Of a DNA stretch of 64,000 bases, positions 55,469-64,000 are shown one piece after another. Every line of letters begins with the position of its first letter. Position 1 is the first letter of the stretch. Origin of the DNA: Actinacidiphila guanduensis (GTDB lineage Bacteria > Actinomycetota > Actinomycetes > Streptomycetales > Streptomycetaceae); assembly GCF_900103985.1 (NCBI RefSeq), contig NZ_FNIE01000008.1:124001-188000 (forward strand). The letters are read 5' to 3'. The notes under the pieces are model-generated. The model was not told the origin of the DNA, made no database searches, and worked only from the letters and a program-made list of their open reading frames with translations. The position numbers and the translations under genes are program-made.

Positions 55469-56875
55469 TCACAGGGCCTTGAGGATGTCCTCCACCCGCT
55501 CCTTGGCGTCGCCGAAGAGCATCTGGCTGTTCTCCCGGAAGAACAGCGGGTTCTGCACGCCCGCGTAGCCGGTGTTCATCGAGCGCTTGAAGACGACGAC
55601 TTGGCCGGCCTCCCACACCCGCAGCACCGGCATGCCGGCGATCGGGCTGCCGGGGTCCTCGGCAGCGGCCGGGTTGACCGTGTCGTTGGCGCCGATCACC
55701 AGCACCACGGAGGTGGCGGCGAGGTCGTCGTTGATCTCGTCCATCTCCAGCACGATGTCGTAGGGCACCTTCGCCTCGGCCAGCAGGACGTTCATATGGC
55801 CGGGCAGCCGGCCCGCCACCGGATGGATGCCGAAGCGCACCTCCACCCCGCGCTCGCGCAGCCGCCGGGTGAGGTCGGCCACCGGGTACTGGGCCTGGGC
55901 GACCGCCATGCCGTAGCCGGGGGTGATCACCACCGACGAGGCGTCCTTGAGGAGTTCGGCGGTCTCCTCCGCGGTGATCTCGCGGTACTCGCCGTAGTCC
56001 CGGTCGTCCGGCCCCGCCGCCTCCATGCCGAAGCCGCCCGCGATCACCGACAGGAAGGAGCGGTTCATCGCCGCGCACATGATGTACGACAGATACGCAC
56101 CCGAGGAGCCCACCAGGGCGCCGGTGACGATGAGCAGGTTGTTGTCGAGCAGGAAGCCGGAGGCCGCGGCCGCCCAGCCGGAGTAGCTGTTGAGCATCGA
56201 GACGACCACCGGCATGTCGCCGCCGCCGATGGAGGCCACCAGGTGCAGGCCGAGGGCGAGCGCGACCACCGTCACCGCGGTGAGCAGCCCCACGTTCGGG
56301 GAGGCGACGAAGGCCGCGGTCAGGCCGACGAAGGCGGCCAGCGCCCCGACGTTGAGGTAGTTGCGGCCCGGCAGCATCAGCGGGCTGGACCTGATCCGCG
56401 CCGACAGCTTCAGGAACGCCACGATCGAGCCGGTGAAGGTCACCGCGCCGATGAAGATGCCGATGAAGACCTCGGCGTGGTGGATGCCGAGCAGGTCGTG
56501 GGCGATCTCGTGCTGGCCCGAGCCCTTGGCCTCCACGTCGAGGTAGCCGCTCCAGCCGACGAGCACGGCGGCGAGGCCGACGAAGCTGTGCAGCAGCGCG
56601 ATGAGTTCGGGCATGCCGGTCATCTCGACCCGGCGGGCCCGCCACAGGCCGATGCCGGCGCCGACCACCATGGCGACCGCCAGCAGCGCGACCCCGGTGG
56701 CGGCGATGCTGCGGGTGGCCAGCGCGATGGTCGCGGCGAGCGCGATCGCCATGCCGGCGATGCCGGAGACCACCCCGTGGCGGGACGTCTCGTGCCGGGA
56801 CAGACCCGCCAGGCTCAGGATGAAGAGGAGGGCGGCGACGATGTAGGCCGCCTGTGCGGCCGAGGATGCGGTCAT
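55469..56875 (-). CDS. pntB: NAD(P) transhydrogenase subunit beta
   Basis: A 468-aa membrane protein that, with PntA, couples hydride transfer from NADH to NADP+ to proton flow. Eight or nine transmembrane helices occupy residues ~5-265 ([17 protein letters not shown] at the start; [19 protein letters not shown]). The soluble NADP-binding domain III is at ~290-468 with [17 protein letters not shown] (Gly-rich loop, ~310), [18 protein letters not shown] and [12 protein letters not shown]. Length is typical. The gene starts 7 bp after pntA and ends before a hairpin. Confidence 0.96.
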   Translation of the reverse strand: MTASSAAQAAYIVAALLFILSLAGLSRHETSRHGVVSGIAGMAIALAATIALATRSIAATGVALLAVAMVVGAGIGLWRARRVEMTGMPELIALLHSFVGLAAVLVGWSGYLDVEAKGSGQHEIAHDLLGIHHAEVFIGIFIGAVTFTGSIVAFLKLSARIRSSPLMLPGRNYLNVGALAAFVGLTAAFVASPNVGLLTAVTVVALALGLHLVASIGGGDMPVVVSMLNSYSGWAAAASGFLLDNNLLIVTGALVGSSGAYLSYIMCAAMNRSFLSVIAGGFGMEAAGPDDRDYGEYREITAEETAELLKDASSVVITPGYGMAVAQAQYPVADLTRRLRERGVEVRFGIHPVAGRLPGHMNVLLAEAKVPYDIVLEMDEINDDLAATSVVLVIGANDTVNPAAAEDPGSPIAGMPVLRVWEAGQVVVFKRSMNTGYAGVQNPLFFRENSQMLFGDAKERVEDILKAL

Positions 56876-56882
56876 GGCGGCG

Positions 56883-58436
56883 TCAGTCCTTCGAGAACAT
56901 GCTCAGCATGCGCCGGGTCACGGCGAAGCCGCCGAAGACGTTGATCGACGCCAGCAGGATGGCGACGAAGGAGAGCACGGTCACCGCGGTGTGCGCGTGC
57001 CCGATCTGCAGCAGCGCGCCCACCACGATGATCCCCGAGATCGCGTTGGTCACCGACATCAGCGGGGTGTGCAGCGCGTGGTGGACGTGGCCGATCACGT
57101 AGTAGCCGATGACGATCGACAGCACGAACACCGTCAGGTTGCCGATCAGCTGGGCCGGGGCGAAGCCGGCCAGCACGAACAGCCCGGCCGCGACCGCCCC
57201 GACGGCGGTGTAGAGGCGGCCGGGCCCGGCCGGGCGCTTGCGCTCCGCCGCGGGCGTCGGCGGTGGCGCCGCGGCGGCGGGCGCCGGGGCCGCCGAGACC
57301 TGCACCGGCGGTGGCGGCCAGGTGAGTTCGCCGTCGCGGACCACCGTGATCGAGCGCTGCACCACGTCCTCGAAGTCCAGCACCGCCTGCCCGTCCTTCG
57401 CCGGGGTGAGCAGCTTCAGCAGGTTGACCAGGTTGGTGCCGTACAGCTGGGAGGACTGCGCGGGCAGCCGGCCGGCCAGGTCGGTGTAGCCGATGAGGGT
57501 GACCTGGTTGGCGGTCGTGACGGCCTCGCCGGGCACCGTGCCCGCCACGTTGCCGCCCTGGGCGGCCGCCATGTCCACCACGACGCTGCCCGGCTTCATG
57601 CTCGCCACCATCTCCTCGGTGATCAGCCGGGGCGCGGGGCGGCCCGGGATCAGCGCGGTGGTGATGACGATGTCCACCTCGGGCAGCTCGCGCGCGTACA
57701 GGGCGGCCGCCAGGGCGTTGTAGTCCTGCGACATCTCCTTGGCGTAGCCGGTGCTGCTCACCTCGGCCTCGGCGGAGTCCACCGCCAGGTACTCCCCGCC
57801 CAGCGAGCGCACCTGATCGGCGACTTCGGGCCGCGGGTCGGTGGCGACCACCACCGCGCCCAGGCTGCCCGCCGCGCCGATCGCGGCGAGTCCCGCCACG
57901 CCCGCGCCCACCACCAGGACCCGGGCCGGCGGCACCTTGCCGGCCGCGGTGACCTGCCCGGTGAAGAACCGCCCGAACCGGTGGGCGGCCTCGACCACCG
58001 CGCGGTAGCCGGCGATGTTCGCCATCGAGCTGAGCACGTCCAGCGACTGGGCCCGCGAGATGCGCGGCACCGCGTCCATCGCCAGCGCCGTCACCCCCCG
58101 CGCGGCCAGCGCCTGGAGCAGGTCGGGACTGGTCGCCGGGGCGAGCAGGGCGACCAGCAGCGCGCCCTCGCGCATCAGGCCGATCTCCTCGGCCGAGGGC
58201 GGGTTGACGGCCAGGACGATGTCGGCTCCCCACGCGGCCGCCCGCTCGCCGACCGCGGCGCCCGCCTCCGCGTACGCCTCGTCGGAAAAGCTCGCTCCCC
58301 GCCCGGCACCGGACTCCACCACGACCTCGTAGCCGAGCTTCCGCAGCTGGGTGACGGTTGCGGGGGTCGCCGCCACCCTGCTCTCACCTGGCCGCGACTC
58401 CGATACGACACCCACAAGTTGCGCAGACTGACTCAT
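56883..58436 (-). CDS. pntA: NAD(P) transhydrogenase subunit alpha (fused)
   Basis: A 517-aa fused alpha subunit (alpha1 + alpha2). NAD-binding domain I is at ~10-370 ([40 protein letters not shown], GxGxxG ~172; [20 protein letters not shown]). A Pro/Ala-rich linker (~385-415) leads to the transmembrane part (~425-515, [20 protein letters not shown]). Start ATG 58436 has AAAGGA 6 bases upstream; an upstream in-frame ATG at 58481 is unlikely. In many actinobacteria the alpha subunit is split in two genes, so fusion is a lineage feature rather than an error. Operon with pntB. Confidence 0.95.
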   Translation of the reverse strand: MSQSAQLVGVVSESRPGESRVAATPATVTQLRKLGYEVVVESGAGRGASFSDEAYAEAGAAVGERAAAWGADIVLAVNPPSAEEIGLMREGALLVALLAPATSPDLLQALAARGVTALAMDAVPRISRAQSLDVLSSMANIAGYRAVVEAAHRFGRFFTGQVTAAGKVPPARVLVVGAGVAGLAAIGAAGSLGAVVVATDPRPEVADQVRSLGGEYLAVDSAEAEVSSTGYAKEMSQDYNALAAALYARELPEVDIVITTALIPGRPAPRLITEEMVASMKPGSVVVDMAAAQGGNVAGTVPGEAVTTANQVTLIGYTDLAGRLPAQSSQLYGTNLVNLLKLLTPAKDGQAVLDFEDVVQRSITVVRDGELTWPPPPVQVSAAPAPAAAAPPPTPAAERKRPAGPGRLYTAVGAVAAGLFVLAGFAPAQLIGNLTVFVLSIVIGYYVIGHVHHALHTPLMSVTNAISGIIVVGALLQIGHAHTAVTVLSFVAILLASINVFGGFAVTRRMLSMFSKD

Positions 58437-58724
58437 AGCGGTCCTTTCCGCTAGGACGGGTACGCTTACGCAGCCTGCCATGCATTACCAGACTGGCCTC
58501 GTTCAATCACGGTCGTCAGTAGTCTGTATGCGAAAAACAATTCCGCGCGCCCGATTCGGTGGGAATCGCGGCTTCTTCGGCGGTTTCCCGGACCGGCTGC
58601 CCGCCGTGCGTCCGGACGTGCATCCGGAGGCGCGCCTTCCGCCTGCGGGGTCCGCCGGGGGCGGTGTTGCTAGGATCGGCTCCAGGTACGGGCAAGGGGC
58701 CCGCGGTTGTGGTCGGGGGTCGGT

Positions 58725-59144
58725 ATGGTCGCTGGTCGGGTCGTTCGGTTCGACGGGGCGCGGGGGTACGGGTTCATCGCGCCCGAGACCGGCGGCGAGG
58801 ATGTCTTCCTGCATGTCAACGACCTGCTGATCCCGGAGTCGTTCGTGCGGTCCGGGGTCGCGGTGGAGTTCGAGGTGGAGGACGGCGAGCGGGGACTCAA
58901 GGCGTCCTCGGTCCGTCTCGCGCACGGCGCGGAGGCGCCGCCCCCGATGCGGTCGTCCGTGCCCCGGCCGTCGGGGATCGACCTCGACGACCCGATGTGC
59001 GACGTCCTCAGCGAGGAGGAGTACACCCGCGACGTCACCGAGCTGCTGCTGAAGACGGCGCCGTGGCTGACGGGCGATCAGATCGTGCAGATCCGCCAGC
59101 AGTTCGTGCGCTTCGGCAAGGGCCACGGCTGGATCGAGGACTGA
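58725..59144 (+). CDS. cold-shock domain protein with C-terminal extension
   Basis: A 139-aa protein. The CspA-type nucleic-acid-binding fold covers ~1-65, with RNP1-like GARGYGFIAPE and RNP2-like EDVFLHVND motifs. A Pro/Ser-rich linker and a helical C-terminal extension (TRDVTELLLKTAPWLTGDQ) are typical of a streptomycete subfamily of cold-shock proteins, longer than the classical 67-aa CspA. I start at ATG 58725 with GGGGG 7 bases upstream. A longer in-frame start at 58707 exists. The 288 bp upstream are AT-richer and separate it from pntA. Confidence 0.88.
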   Translation: MVAGRVVRFDGARGYGFIAPETGGEDVFLHVNDLLIPESFVRSGVAVEFEVEDGERGLKASSVRLAHGAEAPPPMRSSVPRPSGIDLDDPMCDVLSEEEYTRDVTELLLKTAPWLTGDQIVQIRQQFVRFGKGHGWIED

Positions 59145-59193
59145 CCCGGACCCGTGACCGGCGCGGCTTCGTCCGCACGTAACACTGCCGTCA

Positions 59194-59222
59194 TTGTCTT
59201 GAAGTCCTCCTGCGGTTAGCGT
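59194..59222 (+). promoter_or_regulatory. promoter of the leader-transporter operon
   Basis: TTGTCT (59194-59199), 17-bp spacer, TAGCGT (59217-59222). The leader ORF begins 71 bp downstream. Confidence 0.6.
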
Positions 59223-59293
59223 GGTTGCCCGAACGGCCGCGCCGGGACGGCTCCCGGCGCCGCGGCGGCCCGAGACGCCCAGGGGGGGTGGAC

Positions 59294-59446
59294 ATGCGCG
59301 CACCCGATCGCACCGGCAACCCCGGCAGCCTCGGCAGGAGTGCCCGCCGCCCCGCCGGCACCTTCCACCTGCGGGTCCTGCGCCGCCATGTCGACCTGCT
59401 CCGGGTGAGCAGCGCCCTGTGTCCGGACGGAGCGCCGGTCCGCTGA
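59294..59446 (+). CDS. cysteine-type leader peptide (HVDL...SSALC motif)
   Basis: A 50-aa ORF that ends RRHVDLLRVSSALC followed by PDGAPVR. The motif RRHVDL-xR-xSSA-x-C is the hallmark of actinobacterial putative leader peptides placed ahead of sulfur-assimilation and sulfur-compound transporter genes, where reading of the terminal cysteine codon is thought to control the operon. GGGGGGG lies just before the ATG. It starts 71 bp after a promoter and ends 220 bp before the permease gene. By this context the transporter is likely controlled by cysteine supply; that regulation is inferred. Confidence 0.8.
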   Translation: MRAPDRTGNPGSLGRSARRPAGTFHLRVLRRHVDLLRVSSALCPDGAPVR

Positions 59447-59666
59447 CCGCCTGACGCCCGCCCGGAAGACCTTCCCCGCAACCCCGCTCCCGCGACGCCC
59501 GACAGCGCCCTGGTCCGCCCTCGCGCGCCCTCGTGCCCTGTCGCCCTCCCGCGGGGGTGCGCGGACCCCTTCCGGCCGTACGGGCCCACGCGCTCGCCCC
59601 GGCGCCGTCCCACAGCGACCCCGTAGCAGCCCCTCGCGACGGTCCGACGAGACGGGAAGCCCCGCC

Positions 59667-60722
59667 ATGAAGCCGCAGCCCACCCCAGCGCCGCCCCCGG
59701 CGGACGCACCCCCCGCCACCACCCCGAAGAGCCCGCCGCCCGGCGCACCCGTCGTGGCCGGCGGCGACCGCCCCTCCGACGAGGAGCTGCTGGCCGCCCG
59801 GCTGGTGCCCCTGCGCCACCCCGGCCAGTGGGCCTCGGCCGCCGTCCTGCTGGTGCTGCTCGCCATGCTGGTCAACACCCTCCTGACCAACAAGCGCTTC
59901 GAGTGGGGCACGGTCGGCGACTACTTCCTGCGCTCCTCGGTGCTGCACGGCCTGGCGCTCACCTTGTGGCTCACCGGCGCCGTGATGGCCACCGGCTACC
60001 TCCTCGGCATCGGCATCGCCGCCATGCGGCTGTCCGGCAACCGCGTGCTGCGCCTGCTCAGCTTCGGATACGTCTGGCTGATCCGCTCCGTGCCGCCACT
60101 GGTCCAGCTGCTCTTCTGGTACGAACTCGCCTCGCTCTACCCGACCCTGACCCTCGGGGTGCCCTTCGGCCCGCACTTCGCCTCCTTCAGGACCGCGCAC
60201 CTGTTCAGCGGCGTGCTCGCCGCCTACGTCGCGCTCAGCCTGGACGTGGCCGCCTTCTCCGCCGAGATCGTGCGCGGCGGCATCCTCGCCGTGGACCGCG
60301 GCCAGACCGAGGCCGCCCAGGCGCTCGGCCTCGGCCGGGGCCGCATCTTTCGCCGGATCGTGCTGCCCCAGGCGATGCCCGCGATCATCCCCGCCTCCGG
60401 CAACCTGCTCATCGGCATGCTGAAGGCGACCTCGATCGTCAGCGTCATCGCGGTGCAGGACCTGCTCTACTCCACCGAGCTGATCTACCAGCAGAACTTC
60501 CGGGTCGTGCCGCTGCTGATCGTGGCCACCTTGTGGTACATCGCGCTCACCACCCTGCTGTCCATCGGGCAGTTCTTCATCGAGCGGTACTACGCGCGCG
60601 GCAGCAGCCGCGGCGCGCCGCCCGGCGGCAGGCAGCACCGCGGTCTGCTCGCCGTGGCCCGGGAGAACCTGCCGCTGCTCGGCCCGGTGTGGTCCGGCCG
60701 CCACCAGGCGGGGCTGTCATGA
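59667..60722 (+). CDS. polar amino-acid ABC transporter permease
   Basis: A 351-aa membrane protein of the HisMQ/GlnP-type permease family. The N-terminal ~50 residues are a Pro-rich cytoplasmic stretch, then about five transmembrane helices ([15 protein letters not shown] ~53; [20 protein letters not shown] ~88). The EAA loop that contacts the ATPase is [20 protein letters not shown] (~210), and the family motif ending [13 protein letters not shown] follows. One permease usually homodimerises. The neighbours supply ATPase and binding protein. The cysteine-type leader argues for a sulfur amino acid or related substrate. Confidence 0.92.
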   Translation: MKPQPTPAPPPADAPPATTPKSPPPGAPVVAGGDRPSDEELLAARLVPLRHPGQWASAAVLLVLLAMLVNTLLTNKRFEWGTVGDYFLRSSVLHGLALTLWLTGAVMATGYLLGIGIAAMRLSGNRVLRLLSFGYVWLIRSVPPLVQLLFWYELASLYPTLTLGVPFGPHFASFRTAHLFSGVLAAYVALSLDVAAFSAEIVRGGILAVDRGQTEAAQALGLGRGRIFRRIVLPQAMPAIIPASGNLLIGMLKATSIVSVIAVQDLLYSTELIYQQNFRVVPLLIVATLWYIALTTLLSIGQFFIERYYARGSSRGAPPGGRQHRGLLAVARENLPLLGPVWSGRHQAGLS

Positions 60723-61498
60723 CCGCCGGGACCGCTCGGCACCCGCTGGTGCGGGTACGCGGGCTGACCAAGAACTTCGGCACCCACCAGGTGCTCTCCG
60801 GCGTCGACCTGGACGTGCACGAGGGCGAGGTCGCGGTGCTGCTCGGGCCCTCCGGCTCGGGCAAGTCCACCCTGCTGCGCTGCGTCAACCACTTGGAGCG
60901 GCCCGACGCCGGGTTCGTCGAGGTGGCCGGCGACCTCGTCGGCTACCGCCACGACGGGGGCCGGCTGCACGAGCTGCGGCCGCGGGCGATCACCCGCCAG
61001 CGTGCCCGCGTCGGCATGGTCTTCCAGCAGTTCAACCTCTTCCCGCACCTGACCGTGCTGGAGAACCTCACCGAGGCCCCGGTCGCCGTGCGCGGCATCC
61101 CCCGCAAGCAGGCCGCCGCACGGGCCCGCGAACTCCTGGAGCGGGTCGGCCTCGGCGGGCGCGAGTCGGCCTACCCCAAGCGGCTCTCCGGCGGCCAGCA
61201 GCAGCGGGTCGCCATCGCCCGGGCACTGGCCATGGAGCCCGAACTGCTGCTCTTCGACGAGCCGACCAGCGCCCTGGACCCCGAACTCGTCGGCGAGGTA
61301 CTGGCCGTGATCAAGGACCTCGCGGTCAGCGGCATGACGATGATCGTGGTCACCCACGAGATCGGCTTCGCCCGCGAGGTCGCCGACACCGTCGTCTTCC
61401 TCGACGACGGCCGGATCGTGGAGTCCGGGCCGCCCGGCGAGGTCCTCACCGCGCCCCGGCACGAGCGCGCCCGCGCGTTCCTGTCCGCGGTGCTCTGA
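60719..61498 (+). CDS. polar amino-acid ABC transporter ATP-binding protein
   Basis: A 259-aa ABC ATPase of the GlnQ/HisP type. Walker [20 protein letters not shown] (~residue 40), Q-loop [19 protein letters not shown] (~98), signature [15 protein letters not shown] (~153), Walker [18 protein letters not shown] (~173) and switch His in [12 protein letters not shown] (~205) are all present, so it is a functional energising subunit. Its ATG overlaps the permease stop (ATGA). It precedes a 200-bp pyrimidine-rich gap before the binding protein. Confidence 0.94.
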   Translation: MTAGTARHPLVRVRGLTKNFGTHQVLSGVDLDVHEGEVAVLLGPSGSGKSTLLRCVNHLERPDAGFVEVAGDLVGYRHDGGRLHELRPRAITRQRARVGMVFQQFNLFPHLTVLENLTEAPVAVRGIPRKQAAARARELLERVGLGGRESAYPKRLSGGQQQRVAIARALAMEPELLLFDEPTSALDPELVGEVLAVIKDLAVSGMTMIVVTHEIGFAREVADTVVFLDDGRIVESGPPGEVLTAPRHERARAFLSAVL

Positions 61499-61620
61499 AC
61501 CCCGCCCCCTGTCCCGTCCACTCCCGCCTTCCCCCGCCTTCCCCGCCTTCCCGCGCCTTTCCTGCCCTTCTCCTGCTTTCCCGCACCCTCCTTCCGCCGC
61601 CCGCCCGCGGCCCGTTGCCG
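61499..61620 (+). repeat. polypyrimidine tract between ATPase and binding-protein genes
   Basis: About 120 bp almost wholly C and T on the + strand, with repeats of CCCGCCTTCC-like units. It separates two genes of one transporter. Confidence 0.7.
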
Positions 61621-61699
61621 CCCCCCGCCCCGTCCCGGTGCCCGCAAGGCCGGCCGCCGCCGCCCGGTCCGCACCGCCGCCCCAATGAAAGGTCACGCC

Positions 61700-62689
61700 A
61701 TGCCCGTGCCCGCCCGCCCCTCCCGCCGTATCCCCGCCCGGCGGCTGCTCGCGGCCGTCGCCGCCGTCGCCGCGCTCGGCGCCACCGCCGCCTGCGGCAG
61801 CGACTCCGGCGGCGGTACCACGGCCCCGGCGAAGCCCGCCGCCTCCTCGGGCGGCTCCGGCAGCACCGCCGTGCCGAGCCAGGACGTCGTCTCCTCGATC
61901 GCCGAGGACCCCGCCCTGCACGCCGAACTGCCCGCCGCCGTGCGCTCCTCGGGCAGCCTCACCCTCGGCACACCGCCCGACCCGGGCACCGTCGGGCTGC
62001 CGCACGGCGGCACGGTGGACGGCAAGGAGGTCGGCCTCGACGTCGACCTGCGCGCCGCCGTCGCCAAGCTGCTCGGCGTCAAGCTGCAGGTCGAGCACGG
62101 CACCTTCGCCTCGATCATCCCCGGCGTGCAGAACGGCAAGTACGACATCGGCTACGGCAACTTCGGCGTCACCAAGGCCCGCGAGCAGGTGGTGGACTTC
62201 GCCACCTACCTCAACGACGGGCAGTCCTTCCTCGGCGCCGACACCGTCCCGGTGAACACCGTCAAGACGCTCACCGACCTGTGCGGCTACACCGTGGCCA
62301 CCTCGCCCGGTTCGACCTTCCAGCAGATCCTCACCGACGGCGCCGGCAAGTGCGCCGCCGCCGGCAAGAAGCCGTACACCGTGCAGTACTTCTCCGACAG
62401 CGGGCCGATCTTCCTGGGCCTGGCCAACGGCAAGGTGGACATCTATTTCGGCCCGACGCTGGCGCTGAAGTACGACGCCGTGCACGTCGCCCACACCAAG
62501 TACCTGGGCCAGATCAGCAGCACCCCGGTCGGCTTCACCACCGCCAAGGGCTCGCCGCTGGCACCCGTGCTCGCCGACGCGGTCAACAAGCTGATCGCCG
62601 ACGGGTCCTACGCGCGGATCTTCGCCAAGTGGTCGGTCCCCGGCACCGCCATCACCCACTCACAGGTGAACCCGCCGGCCACCCTCTGA
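61700..62689 (+). CDS. amino-acid ABC transporter substrate-binding lipoprotein
   Basis: A 329-aa SBP_bac_3-type lipoprotein. Signal sequence MPVPARPSRRIPARRLLAAV ends in a lipobox of type TAAC (Cys ~32), then a Gly/Ser/Ala-rich tether. The binding fold from ~80 onward shows GTVDGKEVGLDVDLRAAVAK, VQNGKYDIGYGNFGVTKARE and GYTVATSPGSTFQQIL, the typical glutamine/histidine/cystine binding-protein core. I use ATG 61700, 9 nt after AAAGG; ATG 61685 is an alternative five codons earlier. It completes the transporter. Ligand not proven; the leader suggests a sulfur compound. Confidence 0.9.
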   Translation: MPVPARPSRRIPARRLLAAVAAVAALGATAACGSDSGGGTTAPAKPAASSGGSGSTAVPSQDVVSSIAEDPALHAELPAAVRSSGSLTLGTPPDPGTVGLPHGGTVDGKEVGLDVDLRAAVAKLLGVKLQVEHGTFASIIPGVQNGKYDIGYGNFGVTKAREQVVDFATYLNDGQSFLGADTVPVNTVKTLTDLCGYTVATSPGSTFQQILTDGAGKCAAAGKKPYTVQYFSDSGPIFLGLANGKVDIYFGPTLALKYDAVHVAHTKYLGQISSTPVGFTTAKGSPLAPVLADAVNKLIADGSYARIFAKWSVPGTAITHSQVNPPATL

Positions 62690-62700
62690 GCCGGCGTCCG

Positions 62701-62726
62701 GGCCCGGGGGACGGTGCCCCCGGGCC
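62701..62726. terminator. bidirectional hairpin terminator
   Basis: GGCCCGGGGG with CCCCCGGGCC, perfect 10-bp stem, loop ACGGTG, between convergent genes. Confidence 0.7.
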
Positions 62727-62735
62727 GGGACGGGC

Positions 62736-63575
62736 CTACTCGGCGATGCCCCGGGTCAGCAGCACCACCGTGACGAAGGTGCGGTAGAGGCGGATCGGGT
62801 CCTCGTCGGTGAGCGTCACCGTGCACGGGTCGCCGGGGTGGGCCGCGACCCCGTTGATCCAGGTGGCCATCTCGGCCAGGTCGGGGTTGCGCATCCGCAC
62901 CGTCAGCGTCGCCGGCAGCTCGATGGCCGGCAGCGGGGCCGGGGCGCTCGAGGTGAGCGCCTTGACCGCCCGCCGGGCCGCCGTGCGGATCTCCTCGCGG
63001 GCGTCCTCCGGGTGCAGGCTGTCGGCCGAGAAGCGCGACACCGACTCCTTGACCACCGCGGACATCGCGCCCGGGCAGAAGGGCCGCAGCTCCTCCGCGG
63101 TCGTGCGGTCCCCGGTGACCAGCAGCACGGGCACGCCGTGGCCGAGGGCGACCAGCGCGTTGATGCCGCTCTCGCCGGCCACCACGCCATTGAGCCGCAC
63201 CTCGCTGATCGCCAGCGGGTTGTAGGTGTGCGACAAGGTGGCCGGCGAGCCGGACATCGAGCCGTGGTAGGAGACGAAGAAGACGGCGTCGAAGGAGGAG
63301 TCCAGGCCCTGCATCATGTAGAGCGGCTTGTGGCGTCCCGACAGGTAGCGGGCCCGCCCGGCGAGCTGTTCGGGGTGCAGGTTGGCCATGGTGGAGTGCG
63401 AGTCGTTGACCAGGAACTCGCGCGCCCCGCCGGTCCTGGCACCCTCGATCGCCGCGTTCACCTCCGCCTGCAGCAGGCCCCGGTAGCGGTCGTACTCCGG
63501 CTGGCCGGGACGGCACTGCGACCAGTCGACGACACCGGCCGTACCCTCCATGTCGGAGGAGATGAAGATCTTCAC
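62736..63575 (-). CDS. M55 family D-aminopeptidase (DppA-like)
   Basis: A 279-aa metallopeptidase of the DppA type, which acts on D-amino-acid-containing peptides. The start MKIFISSDMEGTAGVVDWSQ has the conserved Asp and Glu (D8/E10 zinc ligands). Further motifs are NDSHSTMANL with His (~60), FVSYHGSMSG (~98) and GDRTTAEELR (~147). The GTG start overlaps the stop of the upstream asparaginase-family gene (GTGA), so the two enzymes are translationally coupled, perhaps for recycling cell-wall peptides. Function of the pair inferred. Confidence 0.88.
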   Translation of the reverse strand: MKIFISSDMEGTAGVVDWSQCRPGQPEYDRYRGLLQAEVNAAIEGARTGGAREFLVNDSHSTMANLHPEQLAGRARYLSGRHKPLYMMQGLDSSFDAVFFVSYHGSMSGSPATLSHTYNPLAISEVRLNGVVAGESGINALVALGHGVPVLLVTGDRTTAEELRPFCPGAMSAVVKESVSRFSADSLHPEDAREEIRTAARRAVKALTSSAPAPLPAIELPATLTVRMRNPDLAEMATWINGVAAHPGDPCTVTLTDEDPIRLYRTFVTVVLLTRGIAE

Positions 63576-64000
63576 AGCACGCTCCTGGGCCTGAACTCCG
63601 GTTCCGTGGACGCCTCGGTCATCAGCGCGTACACGCTGCCCTCCTGGCCCGCGGCGCCGCCGTGCCGCCCGTCCGGGGTCAGCGCCAGCGCGCGCAACTC
63701 GGCCCGGAAGTCGTCCGGCAGCGTGGCCGCGTCCGCCAGCGCCGCCCGGCAGGCGTCCGCCGGGTCCTGCCCGGCGGCCAGCAGTTCCACGATGGTGCGC
63801 GCGGTGCCGCCGCGCATGCTCAGCTCGCCGCGGCCGGTGCAGGCCGCGCCGCCCGCCCGCAGGTCGCACCAGTTGCCGGCGCCGGGCAGCGCCGAGTCGC
63901 CGACCCGGCCGGGGTACTTGTACGGGTAACCGGAGGTGGACACGCCCACACACATCTCGCCGTCCGCGTCGAGGGCGATGATGTTGATCGTGCCCCACGG
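63572..64000 (-). CDS. asparaginase-family Ntn hydrolase (peptidase T2), C-terminal part
   Basis: The last ~142 residues of a T2 family Ntn hydrolase (isoaspartyl peptidase, asparaginase or N4-GlcNAc-asparaginase). The 5' part is outside the window. The nucleophile Thr is visible at the left end of the fragment, in PWGTINIIALDADGEM (the Thr after Gly), because maturation cleaves before it and so makes the beta chain. The motif GRVGDSALPGAG (~35 residues later) carries the substrate-binding Arg and Asp. ACTGRGELSMRGGTAR follows. It is coupled to the M55 peptidase by a GTGA overlap. Confidence 0.85.
   Translation of the reverse strand, partial: PWGTINIIALDADGEMCVGVSTSGYPYKYPGRVGDSALPGAGNWCDLRAGGAACTGRGELSMRGGTARTIVELLAAGQDPADACRAALADAATLPDDFRAELRALALTPDGRHGGAAGQEGSVYALMTEASTEPEFRPRSVL

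Noticed and set aside
58480-58830. A 116-codon frame overlapping the start of the cold-shock gene
   Set aside because: It runs into the confident cold-shock gene in another frame and shows no family features.
1-64000. tRNA, rRNA, transposase or phage genes
   Set aside because: I saw no tRNA cloverleaf, rRNA segment, IS ends with a transposase, or integrase in the window.

Overview
The window is high-GC, gene-dense DNA with GTG and TTG starts, stop/start overlaps of the ATGA and GTGA type, and protein families typical of Streptomycetaceae (DUF5947, DUF6084, DUF6893, SCO2400-like, LAL-type LuxR, secreted GH87 and GH8 enzymes, ABC-F, leader peptides ending in the HVDL...SSALC motif). It is almost certainly chromosomal DNA of Streptomyces or a close relative. 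I see no rRNA, tRNA, CRISPR array, transposase or phage gene.

Region 1 (1-11.3 kb) is the 3' part of a high-affinity [NiFe]-hydrogenase locus of group 1h (formerly group 5), whose members scavenge atmospheric H2. It runs from the end of the large subunit through a NifU-like protein, DUF5947, DUF6084, an unassigned 488-aa protein, a maturation protease and a 34-aa DUF6893 protein, then hypA, hypB, hypF, hypC, hypD and hypE. Most junctions overlap, so it reads as one or two transcripts. The accessory proteins between the large subunit and hypA have no assigned role.

Region 2 (11.3-32.7 kb) is mixed core and accessory chromosome. It has an ABC-F ATPase behind a structured leader with a tiny upstream ORF, a small conserved protein, two tandem DUF4139 proteins, a secreted propeller/cell-wall-binding-like protein, a secreted S53 (sedolisin) protease and a LAL-type LuxR regulator. 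A methyltransferase and an orphan HPr-kinase-like protein follow. Next come a Phd-like antitoxin with a decayed toxin, an XRE-cupin regulator, SURF1, a TIGR02611 membrane protein, and a BenE-type transporter with two abutting operators on its promoter.

Region 3 (32.7-44.1 kb) has a 1188-aa secreted modular enzyme resembling GH87 alpha-1,3-glucanases. Opposite it lie a DUF2867 oxidoreductase and a photolyase, then an SDR, a secreted protein of unknown function and an SCO2400-like membrane protein. The non-coding parts here are long and carry a perfect 18-bp inverted repeat and several degenerate repeats.

Region 4 (44.1-58.5 kb) contains a DUF4032 protein, a MarR regulator, a thioesterase, a LysR regulator divergent from an aldo/keto reductase, an 800-bp repeat field, a second aldo/keto reductase, an L,D-transpeptidase, a Tat-type carotenoid oxygenase, a GH8 exo-oligoxylanase with a large palindrome upstream, and the pntAB transhydrogenase.

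Region 5 (58.5-64 kb) has a cold-shock-domain protein and a cysteine-type leader peptide followed by a complete polar amino-acid ABC transporter (permease, ATPase, binding lipoprotein), which the leader suggests is controlled by sulfur or cysteine supply. On the other strand an M55 D-aminopeptidase overlaps an asparaginase-family Ntn hydrolase that runs off the window.
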